This document shows positions 8,236-16,247 of a DNA stretch of 36,058 nucleotides, in pieces. The notes under the pieces were generated by a model that was given only the letters and a program-made list of their open reading frames with translations, was not told the DNA's origin and did not search any database. Source of the stretch: UBA3478 sp964217345 (lineage in GTDB: Bacteria > Bacteroidota > Bacteroidia > Flavobacteriales > Flavobacteriaceae); contig CAXPJI010000022.1 in the NCBI GenBank assembly GCA_964217345.1, positions 1 to 36,058 of the forward strand, in the 5' to 3' direction. Every line of letters starts with the position of its first letter. The stretch's first letter is position 1. Both the position numbers and the translations under genes were made by a program.

Positions 8236-8762
8236 GAATTTTTTAAAATATATAAGTCGTTGAGTTCTCTTCCCTTTTCCTTGTAATCTAGACCATATCC
8301 AACGACAAATTCATCGGGTAAATCAATCGCCTTGTAGTTAATCTGATATTCTTTTTTATACTTAGAAGGTTTAAAAAACAGGGTGGCAATCGCAAAGCTT
8401 GAGATATTCTGAGCCGAAAATAAATGAATCAATTCCTGAAGCGTACGTCCCGAGTCGATAATATCTTCTAAAACCACGATATCACGTCCCTCTACCGACT
8501 CTGAAACATCTAGTAAAGTCTCTACAATACCCGTTGAAGAAAGACCTTGATAAGACGACAACTTCACGAAACTCACTTCACAAGAATGAGGATAGTGCTT
8601 GATAAATTCAGAAACGAAACGAAACGAACCATTCAAAACTCCAACAAATAGTGGGGTTTTATGTTCATAATCCTTAGCGACATCAATCGCTACTTTCTCA
8701 ATAGCTGACTCTATCTCGCTTTGATCTAAAAAGGGTTCAAATTCAAGGTCTGCGATTCGCAT
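8232..8762 (-). CDS. hpt: Hypoxanthine phosphoribosyltransferase
   Basis: A 176-residue type I phosphoribosyltransferase that would salvage hypoxanthine (and probably guanine) to IMP/GMP. The PRPP-binding signature is VVLEDIIDSGRTL. The flexible loop with SSYQG and the C-terminal purine-contact segment DEFVVGYGLDYKEKGR are as in HPRT. It is the first gene of the hpt-adk-obgE operon and diverges from purK, so purine salvage and de novo synthesis share one 71-bp control region. Confidence 0.93.
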   Translation of the reverse strand: MRIADLEFEPFLDQSEIESAIEKVAIDVAKDYEHKTPLFVGVLNGSFRFVSEFIKHYPHSCEVSFVKLSSYQGLSSTGIVETLLDVSESVEGRDIVVLEDIIDSGRTLQELIHLFSAQNISSFAIATLFFKPSKYKKEYQINYKAIDLPDEFVVGYGLDYKEKGRELNDLYILKNS

Positions 8763-8783
8763 GATAGGTTGTTATTAAGGGGG

Positions 8784-8791
8784 TAAAGATA
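8784..8791 (-). promoter_or_regulatory. Probable -7 box of hpt
   Basis: On the minus strand TATCTTTA matches five of the six fixed positions of TAnnTTTG. It ends 21 nt before the hpt ATG at 8762. The same TATCTTT core occurs before the first gene of the window and before the pirin gene. Confidence 0.5.
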
Positions 8792-8808
8792 CAATTTTAG
8801 AATTGCCT

Positions 8809-8816
8809 TATTTTTG
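8809..8816 (+). promoter_or_regulatory. -7 promoter box of purK; decides the start codon
   Basis: TATTTTTG is a perfect -7 box. The upstream in-frame GTG at 8816 overlaps its last base, so it would lie upstream of the transcript start. The ATG at 8834 (17 nt downstream) is therefore the likely start. Confidence 0.65.
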
Positions 8817-8833
8817 TGTCGAATTCAGTTTTT

Positions 8834-9976
8834 ATGCATTATTTCTCTTCAGATTTTAAGTTAGGTATTTTAGGTGGTGGGCAACTCGGAAAGATGCTGC
8901 TTTACACCACTAGAAGATGGGATGTTCAAACCTTCGTTTTAGATCCTTCTAGTGAGGCCCCTTCTAGATTTGCCTGTAATCATTTCGTGCAAGGCGATCT
9001 GAAAGACTTTGAAACCGTTTATCAATTCGGAAAAAAAGTCGACGTGTTAACTATAGAAATCGAGCATGTCAACGTAGAGGCCCTTAAAAAATTAAAATCA
9101 GAAGGAGTAAAGGTTTACCCAGAGCCTGAAGCTTTAGAAATTATTGGCAATAAGTGTTTACAGAAATCGCATTACGCCGATCACCAAATAGCAACCGCAC
9201 CGTTCCAAAATTTTAAGGACACTGCAGATGCAAAAAAGGCGACACTGAGCTTTCCATGTGTATGGAAGTCTGCAACAGGCGGATATGACGGTAAAGGAGT
9301 TAAGATTATGAAATCCATCGATGACTTCAATGAGCTGCCTAATGTCCCTTGCCTTATCGAGGAATTGATCGATTTTGAGAAAGAACTGGCTGTGATCGTG
9401 GCCTCTTCAGCCTCTGGAGAACAGAAAAGCTATCCTGTAGTCGGAATGGACTTTCACCCTGAAGCAAATCAAGTTGAATTCGTGGTTTGCCCTGCAAACA
9501 TTGACGATACTATCGCCAATAAAGCAAGAGAACTTGCGCTAACAGTAGCGAAAAGTCTCGGAGTTACCGGTCTTTTAGCGGTAGAACTTTTCTTAGCAAA
9601 GGACGGGTCAATCTATGTCAATGAGGTTGCCCCAAGACCTCATAATAGTGGGCACTACAGTTTAGAAGGCAGTTATACCGATCAATTCGAGCAACATATA
9701 AGAGCAATCTTAGACTTACCATTGGGAGCTACCGATTCAAAGGTAGCCGCAGTAATGGTCAATCTGGTGGGCGAAGAATCACACACGGGCCCCGTGCACT
9801 ACAAAGGCCTTGATGAAGCTTTAGCCATAGAAGGTGTATCTCCACATATTTACGGAAAAGCCGAAACCAGACCCTTTAGAAAGATGGGACATGTAACCAT
9901 TGTAGGTGAAGAACTCGAAGAAGTGTATCTTAGAGCAAGAAAAGTGAAAGATTTAATTAAAGTCATATCTCGATGA
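8834..9976 (+). CDS. purK: 5-(carboxyamino)imidazole ribonucleotide synthase (PurK)
   Basis: A 380-residue ATP-grasp enzyme that converts AIR, ATP and bicarbonate to N5-CAIR in de novo purine synthesis. The N-terminal pre-ATP-grasp motif LGILGGGQLGKML starts about 8 residues in. ATP-binding segments include FPCVWKSATGGYDGKG and CLIEELIDFEKEL, and the metal/catalytic segment is YVNEVAPRPHNSGHYS. I chose ATG 8834 over GTG 8816 because the -7 box overlaps the GTG. It overlaps purE by 4 nt, so the two consecutive pathway enzymes are translationally coupled. Confidence 0.95.
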   Translation: MHYFSSDFKLGILGGGQLGKMLLYTTRRWDVQTFVLDPSSEAPSRFACNHFVQGDLKDFETVYQFGKKVDVLTIEIEHVNVEALKKLKSEGVKVYPEPEALEIIGNKCLQKSHYADHQIATAPFQNFKDTADAKKATLSFPCVWKSATGGYDGKGVKIMKSIDDFNELPNVPCLIEELIDFEKELAVIVASSASGEQKSYPVVGMDFHPEANQVEFVVCPANIDDTIANKARELALTVAKSLGVTGLLAVELFLAKDGSIYVNEVAPRPHNSGHYSLEGSYTDQFEQHIRAILDLPLGATDSKVAAVMVNLVGEESHTGPVHYKGLDEALAIEGVSPHIYGKAETRPFRKMGHVTIVGEELEEVYLRARKVKDLIKVISR

Positions 9977-10458
9977 GTGTAGCCATTGTCATGGGAAGTA
10001 CTAGTGACCTCGTTGTAATGAACGACGCGGTAGCTGTTTTAGAAAAACTTGGGGTAGAAACTGAAGTAGATATCGTTTCTGCTCACAGAACTCCTGAAAA
10101 GCTATTTGAATTTTCAAAGAATGCTCACCTAAGAGGTATCAAGGTAATCATCGCTGGAGCTGGTGGTGCTGCTCATTTACCTGGGATGGTCGCCTCATTG
10201 AGTCCATTACCCGTAATCGGTGTCCCTATAAAAAGCCGAAATTCAATTGACGGATGGGATTCTGTTCTTTCTATTCTCCAAATGCCAGGAGGAGTTCCTG
10301 TAGCCACAGTTGCCTTAGACGGAGCTCAGAACGCTGGAATTCTTGCTGCTCAAATCATTGCAAGCTCTAATCCCGACTTGCTCGAAAAAATCATCGAATT
10401 TAAAGAGTCTTTAAAAGACAAGGTGATTAAAGGTGCTGAAGAGCTAAAGAAAGCTTAA
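9973..10458 (+). CDS. purE: N5-carboxyaminoimidazole ribonucleotide mutase (PurE, class I)
   Basis: A 161-residue PurE that would interconvert N5-CAIR and CAIR, the step after PurK. The motifs are GSTSDLVVMNDA, SAHRTPEKL (with the catalytic histidine), GAGGAAHLPGMVAS and a glycine-rich end GVPVATVALDGAQNAG. A PurK partner next door supports class I. The last 15 coding bases overlap the 3' end of the convergent UbiA-like gene. Confidence 0.95.
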   Translation: MSVAIVMGSTSDLVVMNDAVAVLEKLGVETEVDIVSAHRTPEKLFEFSKNAHLRGIKVIIAGAGGAAHLPGMVASLSPLPVIGVPIKSRNSIDGWDSVLSILQMPGGVPVATVALDGAQNAGILAAQIIASSNPDLLEKIIEFKESLKDKVIKGAEELKKA

Positions 10459-11262
10459 CACCCAAACACTTACGAATAAAAATATTGGTATTGCCTCAAC
10501 CCAAAGTGAGGTATAACTCTGTGGTTGATCTATTTTCGCACCGGCAATTAAAGTCACGGTAATCAAATAGAAAATGAAATAGGCTAATTGATAATAAATC
10601 CCAAGGTCTGTTGCCAACATCCAAAGGATGATCGATAGAATTAATGAAAGATATCCAACCCATTTTATTTTCTGAACCCCCAACTGCTGAGCTAGGTTAG
10701 GCATCATAAGCTGATCAACACTCATATCCCTTATCTCAAAGGGAACGAGTAAAGCAAGTACCAGAAAAAAATGAGAGAAAAACAACGAAATTATCTCTAA
10801 ACCGAACCAATCCTTGTGTAATAAGGTAAATGGTAAAACTGCTGTTATGAGAGCCCAAACCAGGCTAACCAAGAAGGCCTTAATCCATCCATTTTCTCTA
10901 GAAATGGGGAGCAGTTCTTTTTGAACATAGAGCACCCCAAAGATCGAAGATAAAGCGAGAATCAACCACGAGTCTTCAGATAAATCCTTCACGAGATACA
11001 GTAAGATCAAAAGAGATAACAGCGTAGACAACTTCAACCAATTCCAGAAAATGGTTGGCTGATTCGTTCCCTTAAAACCTACCGGAGCAAACTTGATCAA
11101 ATTATAATAAACATAGCTCGCAAAAAAGACGATCAAAAGCTGTGGTTCAGGGATGTTTTTGTTTAAGCTCAAAAGACTTAAACTACTCATCGAAAAAACA
11201 GATAAAGCCACATGAATACTACCTTTTACATAGATATCTAATAATAGCTTTATCCACTTCAT
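10444..11262 (-). CDS. UbiA-like polytopic membrane protein, first Asp motif missing
   Basis: A 272-residue integral membrane protein with about 8-9 hydrophobic segments, resembling the UbiA prenyltransferase superfamily seen in Flavobacteriia. The second aspartate motif is recognisable as PFEIRDMSVDQ. The first, normally N-D-x-x-D, is replaced by YYNLIKFAPV, so classical prenyl-diphosphate binding is doubtful. I use the ATG at 11262 because a perfect -7 box ends 4 nt before it. The in-frame ATG at 11307 lies upstream of that promoter. Whether it still transfers a prenyl group is unknown. Confidence 0.7.
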   Translation of the reverse strand: MKWIKLLLDIYVKGSIHVALSVFSMSSLSLLSLNKNIPEPQLLIVFFASYVYYNLIKFAPVGFKGTNQPTIFWNWLKLSTLLSLLILLYLVKDLSEDSWLILALSSIFGVLYVQKELLPISRENGWIKAFLVSLVWALITAVLPFTLLHKDWFGLEIISLFFSHFFLVLALLVPFEIRDMSVDQLMMPNLAQQLGVQKIKWVGYLSLILSIILWMLATDLGIYYQLAYFIFYLITVTLIAGAKIDQPQSYTSLWVEAIPIFLFVSVWVLSFL

Positions 11263-11266
11263 TAAA

Positions 11267-11274
11267 CAAAAGTA
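11267..11274 (-). promoter_or_regulatory. -7 promoter box of the UbiA-like gene, leaderless arrangement
   Basis: On the minus strand TACTTTTG is followed by ttta and ATG. The 4-nt gap equals that of mpl and mlaE. It rules out the longer reading frame that begins upstream at 11307. Confidence 0.65.
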
Positions 11275-11347
11275 GCACTTCTCAACACTTTTTAATAAAT
11301 GCATCAATTATAGTGGATCACAACACTCCAAAAAGGAGTTTATTCGG

Positions 11348-11355
11348 TAATTTTA
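11348..11355 (+). promoter_or_regulatory. Possible -7 box of gcvP
   Basis: TAATTTTA has one mismatch to TAnnTTTG and ends 21 nt before the ATG at 11377. A 5-bp hairpin (ACTCC/GGAGT, 11325-11339) lies just upstream. The -33 element is not clear. Confidence 0.35.
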
Positions 11356-11376
11356 CATTCCTAAAATTGATGATTG

Positions 11377-14229
11377 ATGAGTACTCCTTTTTCAATAAGA
11401 CACATCGGTGTTCAAAGCGGTGAATTAACCAATATGCTCAAGACGATTGGCATTTCTTCGATAGCCACTTTAATCGACGAAACCATTCCTGATGATATCC
11501 GCCTAAAGAAAGAGATGAACTTACCTGAGGCAATGTCTGAAAATGAACTTCTGACTCATCTTGAAGAGCTTTCTCAAAAGAATCAACTCCTCAGTCAATA
11601 CATAGGATTGGGATATCACCCTTCAATCACTCCATCAGTGATTAAAAGAAATATTCTAGAGAATCCGGGCTGGTATACTGCCTACACTCCCTACCAAGCA
11701 GAAATTGCACAAGGAAGACTTGAGGCACTTCTCAACTACCAAACCATGGTTATCGAACTAACAGGAATGGAGATTGCGAATGCATCGTTGCTTGATGAGA
11801 GTACGGCTGCAGCTGAAGCCATGACGATGCTTTTTGATCTGAGAAGTAGAGATCAAAAAAAGAGAGGAGCTCTTAAATTCTATGTTGATTCTGAGATTTT
11901 ACCTCAAACCTATTCCCTGCTACAAACCAGAGCAACTCCTCTTGAAATTGAATTGGTTCAAGGGCCGATTGAAGGCTTTAATCCAAATGATTCGTATTTC
12001 GGGGTAATTGCGCAGTACCCGGGCAAATACGGAAATATTTGCGATCTAGGCGATTTAGTTGCTAAATCGAAAGAACTCGATATTAAGGTTGCGGTAGCAG
12101 CAGATCTACTGAGCCTAACCTTACTTAAAGAACCAGGAAGCTACGGTGTTGATGCCGTTGTTGGCACGACACAGCGCTTTGGAATTCCGCTAGGATATGG
12201 AGGTCCTCACGCCGCTTTTTTCGCTACCAAACACGACTATCGCAGAAACGTTCCTGGTAGAATTATAGGTAAAACCGTAGATACCGACGGAAACCCTGCA
12301 CTCAGAATGGCTCTTCAAACGAGAGAGCAGCACATAAAGAGAGATAAAGCAACCTCGAATATCTGTACAGCACAGGTACTATTAGCGGTTATGGCGGGTA
12401 TGTATGCAGTATATCATGGTCCTGATGGACTAAAATCGATTGCTGCACTCATCCACAGAAAAACCCAAATAGTAGCAGAACAAGCAGCTAAAGTAGGTAT
12501 GATCTCAATAAACGAAGAATACTTTGACACCTTATATTTCAAAGGTGTAGATGCTGAAGTCCTTAAGCAAAGAGCAGAAGCAGCCTCAATCAACCTATAC
12601 TATCCATCAACCGATGAAGTTAGTATTTCATTGAATGAAGCCACCTCAACCCAAGATTTACATAAACTTATCGAAGTTCTGACAGGCAACACAGTCTCTA
12701 TCGATGAATTAAACTCAAGACTTCAACTGGCATCTGCCCCTTCATTAAAAGAAGCGAATACAAGAACAAGCAGCTACCTAGAACACGAAGTTTTTAAGCG
12801 TTATCGAAGCGAAACCGAGCTTATGCGCTACATTAAAAGACTCGAAAAGAAGGATTTGGCACTTAATCACTCAATGATTGCCTTAGGTAGCTGTACCATG
12901 AAACTAAATGCAGCAACTGAAATGTTGCCGCTAAGCTGGTCTCGATTTGCGAATTTGCACCCCTTCGTTCCAGTAGCACAGGCTGAGGGTTACCGCATCA
13001 TTCTTGAAGCATTAACTCAGTACTTAAATGAGGTTACCGGATTCGCGGCCACTTCTCTGCAACCCAACTCAGGAGCCCAAGGGGAATATGCAGGTCTTAT
13101 GACCATCAGAGCTTATCACCATGCCAGAGGAGATCAGCATAGAAATATTTGTATTATTCCAGCTTCTGCTCACGGTACAAACCCAGCCTCTGCGGTTATG
13201 GCCGGAATGAAGGTAGTCGTTACTAAGACAGATGAAAAAGGAAATATAGACCTAGCCGACTTAGAAGAAAAAGTCGTTCAGCACTCGAATGAACTGGCTG
13301 CATTAATGGTCACTTATCCTTCAACTCACGGGGTGTTCGAGTCTTCGATTCGACAAATCACGGCACTCATTCATGAGCATGGTGGACAAGTCTATATGGA
13401 TGGGGCGAACATGAATGCTCAAGTAGGGTTAACGAACCCGGCTACCATTGGCGCAGATGTTTGTCACCTAAATTTGCACAAAACTTTCGCTATACCACAC
13501 GGTGGTGGAGGTCCCGGCGTAGGCCCTATTTGTGTAGCGTCTCAACTGGCTCCATACCTGCCAGGTAACCCTATCATACCAACAGGTGGCTCTGAAGCCA
13601 TTACCGCTATTTCTGCAGCCCCGTTCGGTAGCGCATTAGCCTGCCTTATTTCATACGCTTATATCCGAATGTTAGGAGGCGAAGGCCTAACTGACTCTAC
13701 CAGGCACGCTATACTCAATGCGAATTATATAAAGGCGCGTTTAGAATCTAGTTATCCTGTGCTTTACACCGGAGAAAAAGGGAGAGCTGCTCACGAATTA
13801 ATTATTGATTGTAGACCTTTTAAAGAAAAAGGAATCGAAGTAACAGATATCGCAAAACGATTAATGGATTACGGCTTCCACGCTCCTACCGTTTCATTCC
13901 CTGTAGCCGGCACGATGATGATTGAGCCTACAGAAAGTGAGGGGCTAGAAGAAATAGATAGATTCTGTGAGGCGATGCTCGCTATTAAGGATGAAATCGA
14001 TCACTGCGATGCAAACGATCCTGTGAACGTTTTGAAAAACGCACCGCACACCCTAGCTATGCTTACCACCGACAAATGGGTATTTCCATATTCTAGAAGA
14101 CAAGCTGCTTATCCGCTACCCTTTGTAGAAGAAAGTAAATTCTGGCCTTCAGTGAGAAGAGCAGATGAAGCCTTTGGAGACCGCAACCTAATTTGTAGTT
14201 GCGCACCCATAGAAGCCTACCAGAGTTAA
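11377..14229 (+). CDS. gcvP: Glycine dehydrogenase (decarboxylating), glycine cleavage P protein
   Basis: A 950-residue full-length homodimeric-type P protein, a PLP enzyme that decarboxylates glycine and passes the aminomethyl group to lipoyl-GcvH. The start MSTPFSIRHIG matches the family's usual N-terminus. The N-terminal half contains LGYHPSITPSVI, and the C-terminal catalytic half contains GSCTMKLN, YPSTHGVF and the PLP lysine in HLNLHKTFAIPHGGGGPG (about K702). An in-frame TTG one codon upstream (11374) is less likely. gcvT and gcvH are not nearby. A strong terminator follows, so it is transcribed alone. Confidence 0.96.
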   Translation: MSTPFSIRHIGVQSGELTNMLKTIGISSIATLIDETIPDDIRLKKEMNLPEAMSENELLTHLEELSQKNQLLSQYIGLGYHPSITPSVIKRNILENPGWYTAYTPYQAEIAQGRLEALLNYQTMVIELTGMEIANASLLDESTAAAEAMTMLFDLRSRDQKKRGALKFYVDSEILPQTYSLLQTRATPLEIELVQGPIEGFNPNDSYFGVIAQYPGKYGNICDLGDLVAKSKELDIKVAVAADLLSLTLLKEPGSYGVDAVVGTTQRFGIPLGYGGPHAAFFATKHDYRRNVPGRIIGKTVDTDGNPALRMALQTREQHIKRDKATSNICTAQVLLAVMAGMYAVYHGPDGLKSIAALIHRKTQIVAEQAAKVGMISINEEYFDTLYFKGVDAEVLKQRAEAASINLYYPSTDEVSISLNEATSTQDLHKLIEVLTGNTVSIDELNSRLQLASAPSLKEANTRTSSYLEHEVFKRYRSETELMRYIKRLEKKDLALNHSMIALGSCTMKLNAATEMLPLSWSRFANLHPFVPVAQAEGYRIILEALTQYLNEVTGFAATSLQPNSGAQGEYAGLMTIRAYHHARGDQHRNICIIPASAHGTNPASAVMAGMKVVVTKTDEKGNIDLADLEEKVVQHSNELAALMVTYPSTHGVFESSIRQITALIHEHGGQVYMDGANMNAQVGLTNPATIGADVCHLNLHKTFAIPHGGGGPGVGPICVASQLAPYLPGNPIIPTGGSEAITAISAAPFGSALACLISYAYIRMLGGEGLTDSTRHAILNANYIKARLESSYPVLYTGEKGRAAHELIIDCRPFKEKGIEVTDIAKRLMDYGFHAPTVSFPVAGTMMIEPTESEGLEEIDRFCEAMLAIKDEIDHCDANDPVNVLKNAPHTLAMLTTDKWVFPYSRRQAAYPLPFVEESKFWPSVRRADEAFGDRNLICSCAPIEAYQS

Positions 14230-14248
14230 TAGAATTTAACCCTTAAAT

Positions 14249-14291
14249 AAAGGGACGAACTAGATTTCACACTAGACGTCCCTTTTTTTTT
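14249..14291 (+). terminator. Rho-independent terminator of gcvP
   Basis: The outer stem is AAAGGGAC (14249-14256) with GTCCCTTT (14278-14285). An inner CTAG/CTAG pair (14260-14263 with 14272-14275) extends it. The T-run covers 14283-14291 (9 Ts). It begins 20 nt after the gcvP stop. Confidence 0.88.
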
Positions 14292-14317
14292 AACTTAGTC
14301 CGCTATAAACAGACTTC

Positions 14318-15376
14318 ATGAATATAAGTTTTATAGGTACGGGGCATTACCTTCCCGAGATCATCCAGCCAAACAGCCAATTCGAAAAAAGCGAATTCAT
14401 CGATGAAAACGGAAAGGCCTTTGAGGCAGACAACAAGGAAATCATTGAAAAATTTCAAGCTATAACAGGGATTGAGAGTAGACGTTACCTAGAACCCCAC
14501 CTTAACACTTCAGATATGGGTTTTTTCGCGGCACAAAAAGCCATCGAAAATGCAGAAATATCTGCTGAAGAAATTGATTACATCATCTTTGCACACAACT
14601 TCGGCGATGTTCGTCATGGAGAAATTCAAACCGACTTATTACCTAGTTTAGCTTCTAGAGTTAAAAATAAACTAGGCATACAAAATCCAAAGTGCGTTGC
14701 GTACGATATGATCTTTGGTTGCCCTGGATGGGTAGAAGGAGTTATTCAAGCCAAGGCATTTATCAAAAGCGGAATGGCAAAGAATTGCTTGGTTATTGGA
14801 GCCGAAGCGCTCTCTAGAGTGGTAGATATAAACGATCGGGATAGTATGATTTTTGCCGATGGTTCCGGAGCTACTGTTGTAAGTGCAACGAATGATGGAG
14901 GCAATATTCTTGCTAATGTAACTACCACACTAGCCAACGATGAGGCCTACTATCTCTATTTCGGAAAAGGAAACAAAGCATCCGACAAGGATCAAACTCG
15001 TTACATTAAAATGCTCGGACGCAAAGTCTACGAGCTAGCCGTAGTACATGTTCCTAGCGCCATGGCTGAAGCCATAGAAGAGGCAGGGGTATCGATATCA
15101 GAGGTAAAGAAAGTGTTTTTACATCAAGCCAATGAAAAAATGGATGAGGCGATGGTAAAAAGACTTTACCGCAAGTTCAAAGCTGATGCTCCCGATGGGG
15201 TTATGCCTATGAATATTAAAGAAGTTGGCAATAACTCGGTTGCTACGGTACCCGTTCTTTTTGATATGGTTCGCAGAAAACAAATACCTGAACACGAACT
15301 GAATAAAGGTGATGTTATTCTATTCGCAAGTGTAGGGGCCGGAATGAACTTAAATTGCATCGTTTATCGATACTAA
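14318..15376 (+). CDS. 3-oxoacyl-ACP synthase III family protein (KAS III-like)
   Basis: A 352-residue thiolase-fold condensing enzyme. The catalytic triad is visible: Cys135 in IFGCPGWVEG, His269 in FLHQANEKMD and Asn305 in EVGNNSVATVP. KAS III enzymes condense acyl-CoA with malonyl-ACP to start fatty-acid or related chains. The divergent active-site surroundings (GCPGW rather than a typical A-C-A/S-G-F) make the housekeeping FabH role uncertain. It may start specialised lipids such as branched-chain or aryl-polyene-type products. It lies 7 nt upstream of a GT2 glycosyltransferase, which suggests lipid or glycolipid synthesis. I see no clear promoter box. Confidence 0.85.
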   Translation: MNISFIGTGHYLPEIIQPNSQFEKSEFIDENGKAFEADNKEIIEKFQAITGIESRRYLEPHLNTSDMGFFAAQKAIENAEISAEEIDYIIFAHNFGDVRHGEIQTDLLPSLASRVKNKLGIQNPKCVAYDMIFGCPGWVEGVIQAKAFIKSGMAKNCLVIGAEALSRVVDINDRDSMIFADGSGATVVSATNDGGNILANVTTTLANDEAYYLYFGKGNKASDKDQTRYIKMLGRKVYELAVVHVPSAMAEAIEEAGVSISEVKKVFLHQANEKMDEAMVKRLYRKFKADAPDGVMPMNIKEVGNNSVATVPVLFDMVRRKQIPEHELNKGDVILFASVGAGMNLNCIVYRY

Positions 15377-15383
15377 TGAAGCC

Positions 15384-16247
15384 ATGAAACTCGTCGTTAT
15401 AATCCCATTTTATAACGAAGAAAACTATCTTGCTGAGTGCATAAATAGCTTTACAATTCAAACGCGTAGGCCTGATCTCCTAGTATTAGTCGATGATTCG
15501 AGTACCGACAAAGGGACAGATCTAGCAAAAGAATTAGCGGCTACCCACTCATTTATTCAATACCATAGAAAGCAAAGTGACCTAGGTCGAATCCCCGGGG
15601 CAAAGCATATCCATGCATTTTATCACGGTTTAGAAATGGTGAAGGATTTCGACCTCATCGGAAAATTCGATGCCGATGTTGTTTTGCCACCTCATTATTT
15701 CGAAGAGGCGATTAAAGCCTTCCGCAATCATCCAAACCTCGGTATGTTTTCAGGACACCTTTATATAAGGCAACAGGATCGTTGGGTATATGAGGCCGTA
15801 GCCGACAAAAATCATATTCGTGGACCCATCAAGTTGTACCGTAAAGAGTGCTTTAATGCGATTGATGGGCTCATCCCTGCCTTAGGTTGGGACAGTATAG
15901 ATACTTTACTTGCTGAGGCCAATGGATTTGAGCTTCAGACCGATGCTACTTTGAATGTAAAACACCTAAGACCAACCAATAAAGACTATACGAATCTCGA
16001 TTATTTCAAACGTAGAGGAGCAAGTTATCACCTCTTAGGTTACGATCTTACAATCAGCCTTTTAAGCGCCATAAAACTGGCTTTTAAAAAGAAAAACCTA
16101 CGCATACTTATAGCACTCCTACAAGGCTATTTTAAATCTAGAAGTAACGATCAAAGACTCGTTAATGATACAAGCGCCAAAGCCATCTGCAGGGTGCGCT
16201 ATCGCAAAATGGCTCGTAAACTTAATCTTCTAGCAGCTCTTCGATAG
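15384..16247 (+). CDS. Family 2 glycosyltransferase
   Basis: A 287-residue GT-A glycosyltransferase. It opens MKLVVIIPFYNEENYL (GT2 start), followed by LVLVDDSSTD for nucleotide-sugar binding and the DxD-type metal motif GKFDADVV near residue 95. GWDSIDTLLAEANG, late in the domain, resembles the usual E-D-x base region. A basic C-terminal tail (KKKNLR, RYRKMARKL) could sit on the inner membrane. It is cotranscribed with the KAS III-like gene, so a lipid acceptor is plausible but inferred. Its last 26 coding bases overlap the 3' end of the phosphatase gene on the other strand. Confidence 0.85.
   Translation: MKLVVIIPFYNEENYLAECINSFTIQTRRPDLLVLVDDSSTDKGTDLAKELAATHSFIQYHRKQSDLGRIPGAKHIHAFYHGLEMVKDFDLIGKFDADVVLPPHYFEEAIKAFRNHPNLGMFSGHLYIRQQDRWVYEAVADKNHIRGPIKLYRKECFNAIDGLIPALGWDSIDTLLAEANGFELQTDATLNVKHLRPTNKDYTNLDYFKRRGASYHLLGYDLTISLLSAIKLAFKKKNLRILIALLQGYFKSRSNDQRLVNDTSAKAICRVRYRKMARKLNLLAALR

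Noticed and set aside
8816..8833. GTG start giving purK six extra residues
   Set aside because: The GTG overlaps the final base of a perfect -7 promoter box, so it would not be on the mRNA.
11263..11307. Longer start for the UbiA-like protein
   Set aside because: The extra 15 residues fall across and upstream of the promoter box at 11267-11274 and do not resemble the family N-terminus.
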